Shown here piece after piece: positions 52,101 through 64,000 of a stretch of DNA of 64,000 nucleotides (position 1 is its first letter; the number at the start of each line of letters is the position of its first letter). The DNA lies in assembly GCA_013396655.1 (NCBI GenBank), contig WBMV01000258.1:124001-188000 (forward strand), given 5' to 3'. Source of the DNA: Campylorhamphus procurvoides (taxonomy: Eukaryota; Chordata; Aves; Passeriformes; Dendrocolaptidae). The notes below the pieces were generated by a model, which was not told the origin of the DNA, made no database searches, and saw only the letters and a list, made by a program, of their open reading frames with translations. Both the position numbers and the translations under genes were made by a program.

Positions 52101-55100
52101 ACGTTTCCCCCAGTGTCCTCCCATCATGCAGACACAACAGCTCACCTCTCACCTGGAAAAAACATGTTCTAACTAGCCATGGGAGCACATTTGGACTTTG
52201 CCTGCTCCAGGTTTCAGAGCTCATCAGATCCCAATTTTCTCAGTTTTGCCAACGAAATAATCTTCAGGGGAAAACAAAATCCTTCTGATCAAGCAGTCAG
52301 GCTTAATGCAACATGCCATGACTAATCCTCTTAGATTTTCTCTGGATCCCACACTGTAATCTCAGTAACACAGGAGAAACTGTTCTTTTCATCGGAGCTC
52401 TGTGACTGTGTGGACTGTCACAATCTCACTCAAATAGCAGCTGATTACTCAGTGCTACGAAGCCCAGCCCTCAGCACCCAGGTTTCAGCACGTGGCCCAG
52501 CTTACCTGGGGTGCAAACACACAGCAGTGCTCTGAGTGACAGGTCTGGGCTGTCAAACAGCACCCATCCATCCACACCAACCACCAAAGGTCACACCACG
52601 GGGGTCACATCCCATTGCTCTCCACAGTTAAGGACACGGATGTACCTGGTTCTTTTATACCACTTTATGGAAACAGCCTCAAGAACTCCCTGGCTCTCCA
52701 AAGGTTTAAAGTATTAGAAGGTATTACACCATTACTAGGAGGTAGGAAGGTTAAAAGTTTGGGGATCAGGAGATCAAAAGGGGGAAACACATTCAGACTA
52801 GATCTTACCAGCAATATGCACCTACAAGTGGGTCGTAGCACTTGGTTAAAATCCCAGTTCACTGACTTAAGAAGAACAAAAAACCCACCCATTAGGTCAG
52901 CAACACTCTTCTCTTGGTGCCAGACAAAGCAATGCAAAGAGTGAGTATTCAGATTTTCTGATCAATCATATGGCCTGTTCCATAAAGGAACATGCACAGG
53001 GAAAACACCAGCAAGAGGCATGAGAGCCTCAGGAAGAAATACATGTCTGATTGTTTCATTTGGGTACTGTTCTCTTTAGTCACATGAAAAATCTCTGTAT
53101 GACAAAGCTGTCTGATCAGTGGCAGGAAGCTGAGATATGGATATATAAAAATTAAAACTTATCCAGTGTTGCATTTTCTTCCCTTCATGCTTAACAAAGG
53201 GCAACTCATACACAGTCTCAGCTGGTTTAACTCAAAAATCACCACACACATTAATGACAGAGAGGAAAAGATGATGTACAAGGGATTGTTTAAACATTTG
53301 TTGTTCTCCTTAGCAACAACACACTTACATGGCTGAAATCCCCCAACACAGGAGAGAGAGACATACTTGTTTCCTATTATAAATAGCTTGCATTCTTCAG
53401 CTCCTTCTGTACTTTGGTTTGCCATTTAGTCAGACTTGCACCTTCCCAGTAGATTCCTGCCTTTAGCATTTGGTACAACACAGAGCAGGTCAGACATTCA
53501 CTGAATACCAAGCAGCCTGTGGTTTATATTTTGAGGATATTTAAACTTTGTGACTTTCAGAGGGGACACAAATTACACATTCCAAACAAGACACACACTC
53601 TTTCTGTCACCAAAGGAAAAACATGCTTTTCTTCATGATATGTGCTTTACCACCATAACAGAATCAGCAGTACTTCTGTTCACTGACTTTAATCTCATTA
53701 TTAATACCTCTGTGTATATTACATCTCCTCCTGTGTCTCATCACAAACATTCAGAATCTTTGTAGGAACAGCTCTGCATTATGGGCATACACAAAAAGTA
53801 ATAGATCACGGGCCCTGTCGAACTAGTGGTGTTAATGAAAATAGAAAACAAAGCCTTCAATAGCAAAACACGTGCACTTCCAAACTTGAGTTCTGGCTAG
53901 TCCCTCAATTGTATTTATTCTCATATGAACAACTTTTTGTTCTTGTTTCAAATCCTTCAGACTGGTTTTTAATACCTCGAAGTGAACATAAATATCTTGT
54001 CCGGCTACACAGGAAAACAAATATCTGTTTGCTGTATGGAAACCCAATTTCTCAGCCGTTTCTTGTTCCATGTATTTCCCTGCACCATATGTGGGGGCTG
54101 GCAGAGAGCCCAGGCACATCTGCCACAGCCTTTAGCCCCCCTAATAACAGCACAGCTGGTGTCCCCAGCCTGATGGTCCCAGCAGACTCACACGACCACT
54201 CCTGACTCCAGCCCCCAGCACAGGCACAGCACAGGAACACTCCAAGGCTGGACACCCACTGGTCATTCATTCCTACCTCCATTTGCATTTCACTAGAGAA
54301 CCAACACAGAAAGCAAGCTGAAATCCTCACATTGCAAGCAGTTCAATGGGCACTGTTTCCAGAGGATTTCCCCCTGCTCCTTTCAGGAACTTTCAGTATA
54401 GCAAAGCACCCCCTATTCCATAAAATGAAGAGCCTCAAGAAAATTACTGCAAATCTCAGTGATCCAGGGTTAGACATAAAATGCTTAACTTAATTATACT
54501 ACAGGAGGTGGTTTGAGTGTTTTCCCCCCACTAAACTCATGGACTATCTTCATTCCTGTCCATTTAGTTTACTTACAAACAAATGTGGCACTAACACCCT
54601 CATCAGAAAACCTTTTATTCTTATTTTTCATGAGGGATAGAGGGGAGACAAACCCAAAAGCAGAGAAAAGCAATACTTAGTAAATTCCCACACTGTCCAA
54701 CAACGTTGGCCCACTTTAAAGTAAGAGACACTTAACAGATAATCGTTCTTAATTTGTCCCACATCACTGAACAACAAAGGGGGAAAGAAAATACAGAGCA
54801 GGTCACTTTCTAGTTATGTATAAAAGCACCAAAGTCTGAGAAAGGAAAATACACTAGACCAAGTTACAGTAATCAATTTGGCTGTGACAAACATACTTAC
54901 AGCCATGCATAAGTTATATCCCTCACTCCTCCTACTGGCTCTCTGTCTGATCCCTAACTTCTCTCAGAGCTGTAAGATCAAGGTAAACTTTAGGCAGTAT
55001 TTTTAAACCAAGTCTCATAATCAGGCTATTAAACTACACACATGCTCTTATTTCTGACTTAACTATGAACAAAGGTGTACTTTAAGAAACCAGGCAAATT

Positions 55101-56940
55101 GTCCCACCTTTTCAAACAAAATCTAAACATCAGCAAGAACTACATCAAAGGAGAAACAAAAACCTGCAGCAAAAGAGCCTTTATAGAAAGGAAAAATAGA
55201 GCCTCAAACAACATCAGTTTGATCATGAATCCTTAATTCCAAAAATTCCAAATGACAACACAACCACCTATAGAAGGCTGCATTTCTGTGGGCATGCTGT
55301 AGGTTTCTGACTGCAAATAAGGCAAACCCACTCCATTCCCACCTTAAAACTGCATTTGGGGACATGACTGTGCCATAGCAGCACCAGCTGTGTCACAGGT
55401 GTGGACAGGGGCTGGCTGTGCAAGTGTCTGGGCTGGCCCCAGCAACGAGTGACACTGCTTTTTAAAAATAAATGTGACATCAGACTCATTAAAGTCGCCG
55501 CCTGTTGCTGTGCTGCTGCTTGTGTAACAGATACAGTAAGGACACATGGGACACATGATGCCCATGCCCCTCAGCTGGGCAGAAAAGGCCACTGTTCCCA
55601 AAACAAAAATCTGCAGAGCTAACAAAGTTCTCCAGGGTAAGTCAGCCCCCAGCTGCTGGCTTGGAGTGTGCCCATAACTATTGTTGTCTCCAGATTCTGT
55701 TTCCTCACTTACTACAGGCTCAGACTCCTTTTCCCTTTCTCTCTGGTGCTTCAGGTTGTAGCTCCAAGTCCCAGGTGACAGGTAGAGACGAGGAGTCCTC
55801 CTCAATACCTGACCCTAAATATCTGCACTGTCTCATTCCATACAATATCTGCATATAACTTACAGGTGCTCAGCCTTACCCTACTCATGAGATCAAGCCA
55901 CTGCTCAAGAAAAGGCCAGAAACCTTAACCTGCACGCTTTCCAGCCCATCTGCAGGCTGCATCCTTCCTCTCAGTGATTTGTACTTTGGCCAGAAAACAG
56001 TTTTCTCTCCCTATTTCAACATGTGCCTTTATTAAGCAGCTGTCCTGACAGAACCTGTGTTTTTCTATTCAGGAAGCCACAGGCTGGGGTGTAAGACAAA
56101 TAAGCCTGTCAGAGGACAGACACAATGCAAACATTGTACAACTGCAGAGCACAGCCATTGATAAACACGGTTACCACAACCTGTAATAATTCCTGCTTGG
56201 CCTGAAGCCCATCTTTGTGGAAACACAGCTCTGAGAGCACTGTGCACACAGCCTGGAGACAGTGAGGGTGGATGGGGGAGCTGTTCTAGCATGAGGAATG
56301 AATCACATTGCTCCCAAGTACCAGCAGAGCACAGCCAAATGCAGTCCTAGAGCAGACTAGAGGCCTTCCACACCACACTGAAACCTGGCTAATGAACAGC
56401 CCCCTACTTTACACACCCTTCCTCTGCAGAGTTACAGCTTGATCGTCACGAGCTGGCACTTACAGCAAGAGGCAATGGGCTCCAGTGAAAGGGACCTGCC
56501 TAAACTTAGCTCAGACAATAACCATAAGAAGAGAAACATTTTTGCTCCTTTCCCACCTCTTCTCATTTAAGCTGCACATACCCTTTCCCACAAAGAATTA
56601 TAGCCCAGGGCACATGAGAAAGTGGAAGCATCAGTGCTTAAGTATTAAAAGAGCCACTTGCAAGCCAGAGGACAGAGTTGTTTCACGCTCTCAGACGCTT
56701 TGTGATCATTTGGAAGATGCAATTCCAAAAGCTCCAAACAGAGTAAAACAGACACACGCTGGGCAGAGCTCAGTGAGATCTCTTAACCTGAAGGTCGCAT
56801 TGTCAGAGCTGCCAATGTGGGAGCAGCTGCTGCTATTTGGACACGGTCCTTACACTGCAGAGTGCCAAAATCCAAGAGACTGGACACTGGAGGTGTCAGA
56901 GATTCCAGACTCCTCTACCTCTACAGCTGGCATACAGTAG

Positions 56941-56966
56941 ATACCACCCATATATACCACCCATAC
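56941..56966 (+). repeat. Two-copy 13-bp tandem repeat
   Basis: ataccacccatat is followed directly by ataccacccatac. It is short and probably replication slippage. Confidence 0.8.
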
Positions 56967-58669
56967 CCAGCCAGGTTGTGCTCCTGTATCCAGTAACAGT
57001 GATTTGGGCTCTTTTGTTGTTTCTAATCAAAAAGCCAGAAGACCAGAGGTTCATACAGGCTCCCAAGACAAAATGCTGGCCATTTTGGACCCAACCTCAT
57101 GTCCTGTAATGCAATAGATCCTTCCAAATTGTACTCTCTCACCCTCCAAACACACCCACCTACCCAAGCCTGTATTCCTATCTCCTCCTCCACCTTTTCC
57201 ATTTCAGGCAGGCTGGGGCTGATCTTTGCACAAAAAGCAACAAGAAACAACGTGTTTAACCCGTGTGACTCAAGTCAGGTGTTGGTGTTTGGGAGTGCAA
57301 ATGACAAATCGTGCTAAATCTACACTCATTGCCTTGTCTCCTGCAATTCTATCCCAAAAGAGCAAAGAAAACCCTTCAGACACAAAAAGCAAGCAAGGAA
57401 CCAACACTTTTAAAATCAGGAATCCACATCTTCATGGACTGGACTTTAATCAAGGCACCATTCCTGAGTGACAGGGCCATATTCTCCTTCTCACAATTGA
57501 TAGGCATTTACATCTGTAAATATATTTCCAACTTCTGATAAAATCTATTCTCCAAAATGTTACTGAATCCTTTTGTTCAAAAAGGCCTTTTTAGGTCAGT
57601 TTTAACAGGCACTTTATGAAGGTTTTATGAGACATGCAATACAGTTAGGTAGCATAACTTCTTTAGCCCTCCACAGCAACTTCTTGGTATATTTGGTGAA
57701 AAAATATTTAGAAAAGAAATTTATAAAATAATTCTTTGGGTTTGGGGTTTTTTTTAAGAGCTAAGTCTTAAATAAGAACTCACATGCATTTTATCAGTTC
57801 CATTTAACTTTGTTTGCTAATTTTTCTCTTTCAAATGCTCTTGATACCAAAAACTTTATAAAGCATTAAGTGATACCTTGAAGGAAAAAAGAAATTAAAA
57901 AAGGAGATGGCCAGTTTCAGTGCCCTTAATGAAAAAACAATGCCTTAATATTCTGAGGTGCCCAAATCCTTTCCCCTTCCTGCTGGTAACTGCCAACACC
58001 ACTGAACAATGCAATGTCCAAAACTGTCCCTCCCAAAGTCCCAGTTCCAAGCTGGCACACAGCTATATTACATGTTTTCTATCACAAGACAAACAACAGT
58101 TTCCAGTTAGCAACCAGGAACCAGCAGTTCCCATTCAGAAAAGAATTTAATGACCTGTTGTAAATTCACGTCCGAGCCAGGAGCCCTGTTCAGGCTTTCC
58201 TGATATCTTAATTCCAAAGGAGGTATTTTATAGCTGCTCAGACAAAGTTCACCAGTTGTTTTTTAAAAAAAAACACCTAAAAACCTTTTATTGTCCACAT
58301 TACAACAACTGCTTGCTTACCTTTTCCAGAGAAAGGTCTGAGGAACAAAGAATACAACACAGGATTACATCTCCTGTAACAAGTCATGTTATAAACTAAT
58401 CATTTTCCTGACTATGCAGCCCCTCCTATTTCCTCTTACTCATTTCTCCTGCTCCAATATTATATCATGTCTTTATCTCCAAGTTATTCCTGCTGGTCAG
58501 AGGATCAAAACAATAGGCTTGCTCCTAGGTGCATTTAGGAATTTCCTGTCAGCCTTCTCGACAAGGTAATTAGTCCTCATTTATCAGATAACAGAAACAG
58601 CACAGGGTATTCGATCTACCCCATGCAATTTTAAGATCACTAAAGTTATGTTGGTGGCTTTCTTTTATT

Positions 58670-58748
58670 TAAAAACAAACAAACAAAATACCCCAAACAA
58701 AACTAAAGAGACCCCAACAAACCACAAAACAAGAACCCCACACAACTA
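58670..58748 (+). repeat. A/C-rich low-complexity tract
   Basis: Begins aaaaacaaacaaacaaaata and continues with ccccaaacaaaac-type units for about 80 bp. Same class as the other A/C tracts. Confidence 0.8.
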
Positions 58749-61700
58749 ATAAATCATACAATTTTGATAACATTAACTGTCATTTTTCATCACCGTTAAT
58801 TCTATGTTTATTGCCTTCAAATTAGATTTGGTAATAATCTTTGCCTTTACATACAAAGACTTCTAAATTTAATACATTACTCATTCCACAAAAGTTACCT
58901 AATTTTTATTTATTTCTTTTAAGACAGCAATACCCTGCGAACAAAAGTCAAAACTCCTGTTTCCCTGCTCTCTTTCCTGCAATTCAGTGTAACAGCACAG
59001 AGGGACACCACTAAGAAACCCTGCCATTTCTTTTCCTTGATGTCAACATCCAGCAGGTGGCCTCTGAAAGTGGATAAACAGACCCAAAGGGGTGCAGTGT
59101 TTACTCCTGGAAGGTGGATGTTCCTGGGAGGCTCCAGAAACTCAGACTCTGCCTGATCTTGAACATTTCCCAAGGAGCAAAGTGAAATGACTGTGTGTCC
59201 CCTTGGAAGTGCTCTGTTCCCAGCCTGGGAAGTCCCAGACTCCACTTTGGAACACTGATCTTTTTCATAGCAATACCCTACAATTAGATGAATAGTCCAC
59301 CAGTTTTACTGAAGGCAAAAACAACACAGGAATCCCACTGAAGTAGCTATTGCAATAGTAGCACCAACTCAGCCTGCACAAGCATTTAAAACATCTGTAA
59401 AACACACCAAAATTCCTGTTCATGGAAAGAAGACTCTTCTGGCCCACACCTGGAGTTTTCCTTCTTTTAAGAGGGCCAATAATGTACACGAACAACCTTA
59501 GTTATGGAGGGAAACCAGTGCAGGTGTAGCACACGTGCCTACCTGTCTCACATGCTCTGCCCTGTCAGATCCTAAACAGCTACAGAGTGTGCCAATCCAC
59601 TGACCCCAAGAGACTGAGGGGCTTTGAACAGAGATTCACCAGAACTGGATTTAATTCTAGGACTGCCACCAATTCCTGAATTACCTCAGTGGAATGTTTT
59701 GATGGAGCTGCTCCCCTTCATTCATTGCAAAGTAAGTGAAGGCTGATTTTTATGACCCATGAATGCTTTAAACAAACTCAGGTCATTAGAAGTTCACACT
59801 GAACATTTTGCAGCTTTTGCAATACAAAAGGGCAAAGTATTTAGGAAAGTTACATTTGCCTGAGGTGCAACAGTTCCTAAATGAAATCTCATTTAGCAGA
59901 TAAACACAGTACAAGTGAATGTCATGGAGAAATCGATGTCCTCTGCAGAAAAAAAATTATAGCAGAACATACATCCATTAGTTTGACAGTGGAGACCTCT
60001 TTGGACTCTGGGACAAAGTCCTCTGCCAGACAAGTGCAATATTTAATCTTTCTCAGCCATTTCATTCCAACAGCTTTTGATGTCTTGCCAAAATACGGAT
60101 TTTGAGAAAGATGTTGCAGAGTAAAACTCTAGTGAGCAAATACACAAGTAATCAAAGGTTATAAACACCTCAGACAATGAGAAAAAGCCCTTTCAGTTGA
60201 GATTGCCTCGTGCTGGAAATGTGTGGCTCTCAGGTGAGGCACAAGTCACTGGGTCAGGCTGTAACATGCTCACCTACCCCCTGACAGCAGTGTGTGACCC
60301 TCAGGAAGCACAGCCTGAAGGGCTGATCGTGCTGTGACTGCAGGAGATGATCTCTTACAAGAAATCATGTTACCAGAAGGATTGATCTCTCTCCTCATCA
60401 CTTCATACCATCAATGCCTAATGCCTCCTCAGAAACTGCTGGTATTATCACACATGGCTGCAGAGAAAGGAATTCTGTTTAAGACAGGTTTAAAGGACAG
60501 TCTAAGGCCTTTAACATGTTCCAGTGTCCTCCAGTTCTGCTAATTGTACAGGTACCAGTGGGGCAATAGGTGTGCACGGCTTTGAGCTGCAGGGTTTCTG
60601 CTGGTGCTCCCTGCAAAGATGCCAACATGCAGGACCTGATGGTGAAACCAGGATTTCTGGGACAGGCAATGCTGTCAGCAACAAAAGCTCCACTTATGTG
60701 AACGTTGAAGAGGACAGTAAAAGACTCCATTTCCCACAAATAGCAGACACAGAAGAGATTCTGGAAAAAAACAAACAAACAAACCCTCTCTTGAAACAAA
60801 ATTGCACTTCAGTATCCTCTAGGACACCAAATGATGGCTGCTGTCACACCACAGTTCCTGCAGAGTCCTGATTTGCATGAAATTAGAGTGCAATATGACA
60901 TGATCAGCACCTGACTTCCAAAGGATGAACTTTAGAATTTATGTGAACATACAATACAGAAATGCACTGAATGATTCCAATTTACAGCAGTCAACTAAGC
61001 ACTTCAAAGAGGTTCATGTCACTAATTCAACATATGCACAGTTTTCATCCTTCCTCTCTAGACTATAAATGTTTCCACTCTATGAATATTTTCCTAACCT
61101 TTGGTTTCTATTAAAAGATGGAACCCCACAGCATTATTTTAAACTTCATTGAGAACTAATGACAAGCAGTTTTTCCATGTTTTGTTTGAAGCACTGGAAT
61201 TATTACACAGTGGAGCAGGGGGTTCATATCCTTTTTCCTTTAACTGGGAACGTGATCCCTCCCCTCTACTCAGCACTGGTGAGGTTTGGGTTAGGCATGA
61301 GCTATTTTCATAGGGATATTTTACTAGAAGAGCAACATATAATGAAAAAATACCTGGATAATTTGTCCCCCGAGCGATTATAAAAATGCACTGAACAAGT
61401 GCACAGTTTTGATAACCAAACTAGATCACTCAGTTACCCTTTCTGGTCTTATGGCCTGCAAAGAGAAACATTTACCTGCTGATATTAAAAAGCATAAGGA
61501 AAAAAAGCCATGCTGATTTTGTATGAGTTTTAAAAGGGAAAGCCATTCAAAATATATACATAGTCTCTATTGGTTATCCCAGAGCTTGGAGTGCAGCAGT
61601 TCCAAAAGCAGCTTCTGTTCACTGAAGATCTTCTCTGACACCAAAGTCTCATCACTCACTGCTCTTGCTTCCTCTGGCTCACTGCTGAGAGCTGCTCAGC

Positions 61701-64000
61701 TGCCCAGAGGACACAGGCTGAGTGAAAATGAACTTGCTCTGCTGGGAGGAGCACGGTCTGGTGTCAAAACCCGCCAATAATGAAACTCTGCAAGAGCTTC
61801 TAAACCAAGCTCTTCTCACATTTCCTTCCTTATTTCCAGTACTCTGACTGCTGCAATGTTCTGAGCCTCTGCTAGAAATGCAAGTAAAAACCAACAGAGC
61901 TCTAACATATGAATCTACTGGAATGCACACAAGGAAATATGACAGTCAGAGTGCAACAGTGTCATTTGTTTTCAGCATTTACTGGAGTGCAAGGCTGAAC
62001 AATCCCATCCGGTGGAGCTGCAAGGTAAGGCAAAGAATCACCTCCAGTATGGCCACTCAGTGACTTAACCAAAGCAAAGCTGCCAACATAATTGAATGTA
62101 AGAATTAGCTCTGAGCTAATCTGTTTGTGCTATCAATAAGCCTCTTAGCTGGTCAACCATAAGCAGGATGACTGTACAGCATGACTGTTTGCACTCTAAT
62201 CAATAGGCTCCAATAAATAGAGAAATATTGATGAATCAGAGTTCAAACAAAGGGCAGTTTGCGACAAAGAATAGCAGCAGTGAACTCCTGAAATTTATTT
62301 AGGAGACATCACGTTCTTCACTACAAAGTAAAATAAGAGTGCTTGTAAACTTGCAGCTATCTCAGTCAAACCACAGAGTAAGCAGGAAGGCTTTGAATCA
62401 GACACCCAGTGGTCTCTTGGAAAGCCTGTGTTAACAGGAAGTCCATTCTCAAGATTTTTATCTCTCCAAGTAGCACTGATCCCACAGCTGACCTCACAAA
62501 ATTGAGCCCTGGGTACAGGTGCATCATTCCAAGGTGGCAATGGCATTGCTCATGGTGCATTAATGGTACAAATGTGACCAGAGAAACATCTCCACAGCAC
62601 AGGCACTGCCCCTCACAGACCACTTTCACAGCTTCAGCATTACAAGCTTCGTACATTAACTCAGATGCTACAACAGGCACGCAATCACTGTCATTCAGTG
62701 AGCAGAAAGCAGTTCTACTTCCTATGTTTTTATGGTAACTCTGAAAGTCACTTGGTGTGCAGCCACTACTGGAACCTGTTCTTTTTCACAGCCCTTGGGC
62801 AGTGCACAAGTGACAATCTCATTGCCAGCAGGAACAAGGAACAATGTGACCAGCACGTGGGAAGATGCCAGTATGCCTTTTTACGTGCAAGTCAGTGTAT
62901 TTACTATTTAATCTTGATCTTCGTGCCAACACTAAGCTTTCTATACGGAACTGCCAGAATTTATATCTGAAGAAAAGGAATAGTTCAGAAGGAAAACTAG
63001 TTCAAACAGCCTACCTATCAACATTTCTCTGACCAACAGGCTAAAACACAGCTGCCAATTCCATCCTGTAGCTGTCAGGATTTCCGATAGCTCCAGACCA
63101 GTTATACTGGCCTGCCTGTTCTTGCATGCACATGGAGGTATTGTGAAGCAAGCACTGTGTGGAATCAAATGGCACATTTGTAAGAGTTAAAATGGGATTA
63201 TTCAAAAATACACCGATTAAATGCGTGGCCTAATACTGGAGACTTCTTAGAGGAGGCACTCATTTTTAGTGAGGCACAGGGAAAGATAAAATTTCAAAAT
63301 TTTAAGCAAACACCACACAATTTTCTGCAAACTAACAAGAAACACTCCGATAACCTTGACCTGAATATCGCTCACAAAGTCCTACACATGGACAACAAAC
63401 GTTATCTCACAAATACTACTTCTGACTCAAGCAGAAGGAGTACTAAACCACTCCTGTTCTGGAAATCATGAAAATTTTAAGAACTTCAGAAAGAAATAGA
63501 TTTCAAACTAATATAACTCATACACTGCCTGCCCCCTTAATTTTCTCCCCTCTCCCAAGGAAAATTTTAAGCAACATGGGAAAGTGTTACAAAGAAAGAC
63601 ATGTACAGCTTTTAGAAGGCAGCTTTTAGCAGATGTTGCCTCAATGGCACCCATTCTGAGAATCCTTTCTGCTGAGTTATTTGAAATAAACAGTACCTTG
63701 CATTTAGTTTGGTCTATCACAGCAAACACAGTGGAAACTTTTAGCAGTTTTCCTTTTCGGCATCATAGTGACAACAGTGTGAAACAATAATATTGATCAA
63801 GTACGCATTGAAAGCAAAAATATTTAACCTGCACTAATGTCTGTGATACTAATCTCATTATTTTATCCCAAAGTAGATTGGCTAGAGTATAAATGAAATC
63901 CTCACAGCACAGTGAAAGATTAGGATCAAATTACCCCTACAAAAGCAGCCGGTAATCTGTTCCAAGAGACAGAATGTGTGAGGCATCAGTGAGCTCAGGC

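Larger units (their letters stand above)
49137..64000. other. Distal upstream region, no gene recognised
   Basis: Intron-like sequence with an A/C tract and a 13-bp duplication. Frames at 55344-55805 (minus, 153 codons) and 56485-56940 (plus, 151 codons) have no recognised domain or convincing splice context. Head-to-head neighbour ULK4, expected beyond the TRAK1 5' end from vertebrate synteny, was not seen. Confidence 0.55.

Noticed and set aside
55344..55805. 153-codon frame with a hydrophobic, Cys-rich middle
   Set aside because: No recognisable domain and no convincing splice signals. A few frames of this length are expected by chance in 64 kb at this composition.
56485..56940. 151-codon plus-strand frame
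   Set aside because: No recognised similarity; length is within chance expectation.
1..64000. CRISPR arrays, tRNA or rRNA genes, prokaryotic operons, viral genes, or a defence-type system
   Set aside because: Nothing of this kind was seen. The window reads throughout as vertebrate intronic DNA around TRAK1.

Overview
This is a stretch of vertebrate, almost certainly avian, nuclear DNA. It is AT-leaning and intron-like, with very few coding segments, GT-AG splice sites, and several fragments that look like CR1, the main LINE of bird genomes. No prokaryotic or viral gene organisation, CRISPR array, tRNA or rRNA was seen.

The only gene I can identify is TRAK1 (trafficking kinesin-binding protein 1, KIAA1042), lying on the minus strand, so its 5' side is to the right. 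Three coding exons are supported. (1) 26570..26862 is a Pro/Ala-rich internal exon with no methionine. (2) 12894..13088 encodes the conserved start of the HAP1_N-type region, with motifs DVCNSTNLPEVE and DHDDWLHTPLISPDANIDLT. (3) 6092..6155 is an alternative first exon that starts MQKFIEADYYE. Exon 1 splices in phase into exon 2. Exon 2 and the alternative first exon end in the same phase (one base into a codon), so both can join the same next exon. That exon, expected to encode the LCAERVGQMTKTYND region, is not in the window and must lie left of position 1. The exon carrying the start codon of the long form was not found and is either right of the window or unrecognised in it.

Layout: 1-6091 is intron, with a three-copy 168-bp minisatellite at 871-1362. 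6092-6790 holds the alternative first exon, a leader with a small upstream ORF, and a possible promoter with an RFX-like X-box and a CRE-like site. 6791-12893 is intron with two CR1 relics. 12894-13088 is the conserved exon, with a roughly 720-bp CR1 fragment about 90 bp upstream of its acceptor. 13896-26569 is intron with two small tandem repeats. 26570-26862 is the upstream coding exon. 26863-64000 (37 kb) has no exon I can recognise and is probably upstream intron; it holds a diverged 180-195 bp direct repeat pair, a likely CR1 tail, low-complexity tracts and short tandem repeats.

TRAK1 is an adaptor linking mitochondria (through Miro) to kinesin-1 and dynein/dynactin. What this window shows is the alternative 5' architecture that sets which N-terminus the protein has. 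I found no convincing new molecular system; the most useful leads are the alternative promoter with its upstream ORF, the methionine-less GC-rich exon, the coding-frame-neutral minisatellite, and the duplicated intronic block.
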